Assembly (NCBI GenBank): GCA_900553225.1
Contig: USCV01000053.1
Coordinates: 1 to 6,989, forward strand
Direction: 5' to 3'
Length of the DNA: 6,989 nt
Origin: an uncultured Clostridium sp.
GTDB lineage: Bacteria > Bacillota > Clostridia > TANB77 > CAG-508
Below are positions 4,847 to 6,989 of this stretch, piece by piece. The notes beneath the pieces were generated by a model. It was not told the origin of the DNA. It searched no databases and saw nothing but the letters and a program-made list of their open reading frames with translations. A program made the position numbers and the translations under genes. Each line of letters opens with the position of its first letter. Position 1 is the stretch's first letter.

Positions 4847-4875
4847 TTGACAAGCAAATATCAATGTTATATAAT
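4847..4875 (+). promoter_or_regulatory. Consensus promoter of an unassigned small RNA
   Basis: Perfect TTGACA (4847-4852), a 17-bp spacer and perfect TATAAT (4870-4875). There is no open reading frame of note before the terminator at 4960, so it drives an RNA. Confidence 0.8.
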
Positions 4876-4881
4876 ATCAAT

Positions 4882-4993
4882 ACCAAAGAGAGGATAAGGA
4901 GCAACGCAGGGGTGCGACTCTGAACGGCTCAATGGTCGACGGTATTGTTGAACAATGCTAAAAAGAGAGTAGAACTATCTACCCTCTTTTTTT
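4882..4993 (+). ncRNA. Unassigned structured small RNA
   Basis: This predicted RNA of about 110 nt lies between a perfect promoter and an intrinsic terminator. Possible pairings are GAGC/GCTC (4899-4902, 4927-4930) enclosing CGCA-GGGG-TGCG (4905-4916), and ATTGT/ACAAT (4944-4956). CAATACC (4878-4884) and GGTATTG (4941-4947) are complementary but the first overlaps the predicted start. The middle is noticeably richer in G and C than its surroundings. The start context TATAAT-3-AATACCAAA is the same as for the antitoxin RNA at 3436. The only reading frames are tiny (ATG at 4932, nine codons, no ribosome site). Possibilities are a second antitoxin or copy-control RNA, or a single-strand origin; I do not recognise it. 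Confidence 0.6.
4960..4993 (+). terminator. Terminator of the unassigned small RNA
   Basis: Stem AAAAAGAG-(a)-GTAGA, loop ACTA, TCTAC-(c)-CTCTTTTT with one A-C mismatch, then a T-run to 4993. The IS110 inverted repeat starts only four bases later. Confidence 0.8.
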
Positions 4994-5138
4994 CGCACAA
5001 ATTGACTATCTAATTTTTGTCAAGTCCTTTTTTATGGATTTATTATATTATTTTTTCGTATGGTAAACAAGCGAAAACGATATATTTTTTTAAAAATTGT
5101 ATCTTTTTCACTTCTTTTATGATAAAATTAATTTATGA

Positions 5139-6344
5139 TTAGTTTTCTAAGAATTGTTTATTATTTTTGCACATAGAATATAACATTCTTAGAATTTTTG
5201 TAGAACAAGCAGTTAGGCTTTCGTAATAATGTTTGCCTTCTGCTTTTTTATTTTGGTAATAAATATATACTGGATGTTCTGGATAATTTGAAGCACCAAG
5301 TTTTACTACCATTTGGCTACAATTAAATAATATATATCGTGCATATTTGTTTCCTCTTTTTGATATTGCTCCTTTCACATTTATACTTTTTCCAGATTGT
5401 TTTATTGTTGGATCAAGTCCACAAAAAGCTATTAATTGTTTTGGACTATCAAACCTTGTTATGTCTCCTAATTCTCCAAGTATTTCTGCTGTCAATATTT
5501 CTCCAATTCCGTAAAATGAATTTATTATTTCATAATATGGAGATTTTTTTGCTGTTTCTATCATTTTATCTCTTAATTCATTTATCACATTATTATTGTT
5601 TTGTACTATTTTAGCCATATCTGAAAGATTCTTGACATCTTTATGCTCTTTATCAACTCCTGGATATGAGTTGGCTGAAGCTATTTTTATTGTTTCTGAT
5701 AATCTTTTATAGAAATTTAAATTTCTTCCATTAGTCTTGTATAAATTATTATACAATGCATCAATTCGTTTTTCTTTCACTATTTCTGCGTGTGGAAATT
5801 CATTAATAAAATTCAATGCTGTATCATCATAAATTCTTGTTGATTTAAAGATTTTTTCTAGCTCTGGAAAGCATATATTTAATAGCCTTTTATATCTATT
5901 TTTACAACTAACATTCTGTTGAAGTAAATAAAAATATTGTCTTGTCATTGCTTTTAAATTAGCATATAAATCCTTTTTAGATAACTCATGATATTCTACT
6001 TCATTTACAAAAAATAACTTTGCTAATCTGTAACAATCTTTCTTATCTGTTTTTGTTTTTCTAATAGTGTCATAATTATTTTTAGTAGTTAGACTATTGA
6101 TAACTAAAGTATTAAATCCGTTTTCTTTAAAATATCTTTCTACTGGTAAATGATATGTACCTGTTGATTCCATAAATACTGTTAGATTTTCTGGACTAAT
6201 TTCTTTTATTTCTTCTTTTGCTTTTTCAAAATCTTCTAAGTTATGTTTTATTTCTTTTGTATCAATAAGTATCTCTCCATCACTATTCATAAGCATTATC
6301 ATACTTTTATTTTTAGCAACATCTACACTTAATACTGTTTTCAA
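5139..6344 (-). CDS. IS110-family transposase (RNA-guided DEDD recombinase)
   Basis: This 401-residue protein has both IS110 domains. The N-terminal RuvC-like DEDD domain shows D8 (SVDVAK), E59 (FMESTG), and D100/D103 (TKTDKKD). After a helical middle (about 120-260), the C-terminal Tnp domain has GIGEILTAEILGE (279-291), AFCGLDP (306-312), the catalytic serine S317 in KQSGKS, and ISKRGN (327-332). Full length and all expected catalytic residues indicate an intact enzyme. The start is TTG (6342-6344) with a modest site, TAGGTGA, just upstream. Family members excise as circles and insert without target duplication, guided by an element-encoded RNA. Its reading direction converges on the small RNA terminator at 4960-4993. 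Confidence 0.93.
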   Translation of the reverse strand: MKTVLSVDVAKNKSMIMLMNSDGEILIDTKEIKHNLEDFEKAKEEIKEISPENLTVFMESTGTYHLPVERYFKENGFNTLVINSLTTKNNYDTIRKTKTDKKDCYRLAKLFFVNEVEYHELSKKDLYANLKAMTRQYFYLLQQNVSCKNRYKRLLNICFPELEKIFKSTRIYDDTALNFINEFPHAEIVKEKRIDALYNNLYKTNGRNLNFYKRLSETIKIASANSYPGVDKEHKDVKNLSDMAKIVQNNNNVINELRDKMIETAKKSPYYEIINSFYGIGEILTAEILGELGDITRFDSPKQLIAFCGLDPTIKQSGKSINVKGAISKRGNKYARYILFNCSQMVVKLGASNYPEHPVYIYYQNKKAEGKHYYESLTACSTKILRMLYSMCKNNKQFLEN

Positions 6345-6452
6345 AATTATTCACCTACTTTCTTTTTGAACCTAAGTCTTTTACCTCTACTATTATTTCA
6401 TCATGCTTGTTATATAGAGTCAAAATTGCCCTCACTATCTAAAACTAAATTA

Positions 6453-6480
6453 ATAATAGGAATAAAAGCCGAACTGTCAA
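6453..6480 (-). promoter_or_regulatory. Possible transposase promoter
   Basis: On the minus strand, TTGACA (6475-6480), a 16-bp spacer and TATTAT (6453-6458; 5 of 6). The -35 overlaps the inverted repeat at the element's left end. The leader to the TTG start would be about 100 nt, room for part of a guide RNA. Confidence 0.5.
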
Positions 6481-6485
6481 TTTGT

Positions 6486-6548
6486 TAGATTCTATGACCT
6501 CTGTAATTTGATGTTCTAACTTAAATTCTTTGTAAATAATTTTACAAC
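6486..6548. other. Short noncoding stretch between IS110 and right repeat
   Basis: No gene is visible. Two weak hairpins occur: GTTAGA/TCTAAC (6484-6489, 6515-6520), which overlaps the IS inverted repeat by two bases, and TTGTAAA/TTTACAA near 6530-6547, abutting the 55-bp repeat. This is either the tip of the IS or the plasmid sequence that lay beyond the small RNA before IS insertion. Confidence 0.4.
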
Positions 6549-6603
6549 CAAAAAAATTAGATGTAAATTCATTTATTTACATCTAAAAGTATACATGTAA
6601 TTT
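6549..6603. repeat. Right copy of 55-bp direct repeat (possible att site)
   Basis: Identical to 1-55. It ends four bases before the stop codon of the MGMT-like gene (6608-6610), so it occupies that gene's terminator. It is the probable integration point of the plasmid. Confidence 0.8.
6550..6586 (-). terminator. Terminator of the MGMT-like gene
   Basis: A 12-bp stem (6557-6568 with 6575-6586) is followed on the minus strand by seven T (complement of 6550-6556), 21 bp after the stop codon. It is duplicated at 2-38 by the direct repeat. Confidence 0.78.
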
Positions 6604-6607
6604 GTGT

Positions 6608-6989
6608 TTATAGTTCTATTAAATTCTTTTCAAAGTCTTTAACATAATATTTTATATTTTTTGTACCTTTTGAAATAATTGTATGTCCTTCTTCTTCAAG
6701 TAATTTTTTTTGTAATTCTATTGCTTCAGGATACTTAACATTTAATTCTCCATCTGATTTTAAAGTTCTCCAATATGGTGTAATGTCTTCATTTCTTTGA
6801 TAACTTGCCCAAGCAACTATATTTATAAATATTCCTGCTGTCATTGGATCAGTAAAGTCTGCATTATTTTGTTTTGCTAAATAATCTCTCATTTGACTAA
6901 CAGTTATGAGTTTTCCCTTTGGTACTTTTTTCATTAATTTATCATAATAAAGGGGTGGTGCAAAAAACATTTTAGTTCCACCGTATTTT
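6608..6989 (-). CDS. MGMT-family (alkyltransferase-like) protein, 5' end outside window
   Basis: The frame stays open to the window edge, and the six codons before the first visible Met (6968-6970) read KYGGTK, which looks like coding sequence, so the true start probably lies outside. The visible part (KVPKGKLITVSQMRDYL, then AGIFINIVAWAS, then TPYWRTLKSDGEL) follows the DNA-binding domain of O6-methylguanine methyltransferases. The PCHRV active-site cysteine is replaced (PYWRT), so it cannot be a normal repair methyltransferase. It fits alkyltransferase-like proteins, which bind O6-alkylguanine and flag it for other repair. The C-terminal LLEEEGHTI is also family-typical. It appears to be a chromosomal gene next to the integrated element and is not interrupted. 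Confidence 0.75.
   Translation of the reverse strand, partial: KYGGTKMFFAPPLYYDKLMKKVPKGKLITVSQMRDYLAKQNNADFTDPMTAGIFINIVAWASYQRNEDITPYWRTLKSDGELNVKYPEAIELQKKLLEEEGHTIISKGTKNIKYYVKDFEKNLIEL

Larger units (their letters stand above)
4997..6485 (-). mobile_element. IS110-family insertion sequence (approximate extent)
   Basis: A DEDD/serine-type recombinase gene is bracketed by a 10-bp inverted repeat ACAAATTGAC, inward-facing at 4997-5006 (plus) and 6476-6485 (minus). Subterminal inverted repeats of this size are a feature of the IS1111 branch of IS110. True ends of such elements lie a few bases outside and give no target duplication, so the limits are uncertain by some tens of bases. The noncoding flanks inside the repeats (5007-5138 and 6345-6475) are about 130 nt each, either of which could encode the bridge/seekRNA these enzymes use to choose targets. 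Confidence 0.6.

Noticed and set aside
4995..5023. Minus-strand promoter from TTGACA at 5018-5023.
   Set aside because: No acceptable -10 lies 16-18 bp downstream in the present arrangement; kept only as a possible junction promoter of the IS circle.
5339..5614. Plus-strand open frame inside the transposase gene.
   Set aside because: It is antisense to conserved transposase domains and has no initiation signal.
1..6603. The 55-bp terminal repeat as an assembly overlap of a circular plasmid.
   Set aside because: After the shared 55 bp the two copies run into unrelated sequence (56 onward versus 6604 onward), and a chromosome-like gene follows the right copy.

Overview
The window is very AT-rich, with strong Shine-Dalgarno sites, TTG starts, consensus TTGACA/TATAAT promoters and intrinsic terminators. 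This suits a low-GC Gram-positive bacterium (Bacillota), probably an anaerobic clostridium-like lineage; the species cannot be told. It looks like a small mobilizable macrolide-resistance plasmid integrated in a chromosome. A 55-bp perfect direct repeat lies at 1-55 and 6549-6603. To the right of the second copy is the 3' end of a chromosomal-looking MGMT-family gene, whose terminator hairpin forms part of the repeat. Between the copies every recognisable function is a plasmid function except an IS110-family element. No integrase gene is present.

Layout. 1-55: left repeat/terminator. 147-1061 (-): Erm 23S rRNA methyltransferase with a short untranslated leader and its own promoter inside the end of the upstream gene. 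1121-2332 (-): MobA/MobL-type relaxase. 2432-2700: gene-free, hairpin-rich transfer/replication region with a likely mob promoter/operator, a long cruciform and an oriT-like site. 2854-3393 (+): small coiled-coil DNA-binding protein, probably a pSK1 Par/DUF536-like partition protein. 3401-3686: a type I toxin-antitoxin module of Fst-like design, comprising a 31-residue membrane peptide too short for standard gene calling and a convergent antisense RNA. A 27-bp perfect inverted repeat (2715-2741 and 3697-3723) brackets the par and toxin-antitoxin genes. 3851-3906: iteron-like repeats. 3915-4511 (-): RepL-like initiator. 4522-4754: a compact copy-control region with rep promoter, antisense RNA, transcription attenuator and RBS-sequestering hairpin. 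4847-4993 (+): an unassigned small RNA with consensus promoter and terminator. About 4997-6485: IS110-family element with its DEDD/serine recombinase on the minus strand.

How they fit together: Rep and its antisense/attenuator circuit would set copy number, the Par-like protein and toxin-antitoxin pair would stabilise inheritance, the relaxase and oriT would allow mobilization by a helper, and Erm is the selected cargo. The IS110 element lies directly behind the terminator of the unassigned RNA and may have removed its partner. All functional statements are inferences from sequence; no database search was possible.
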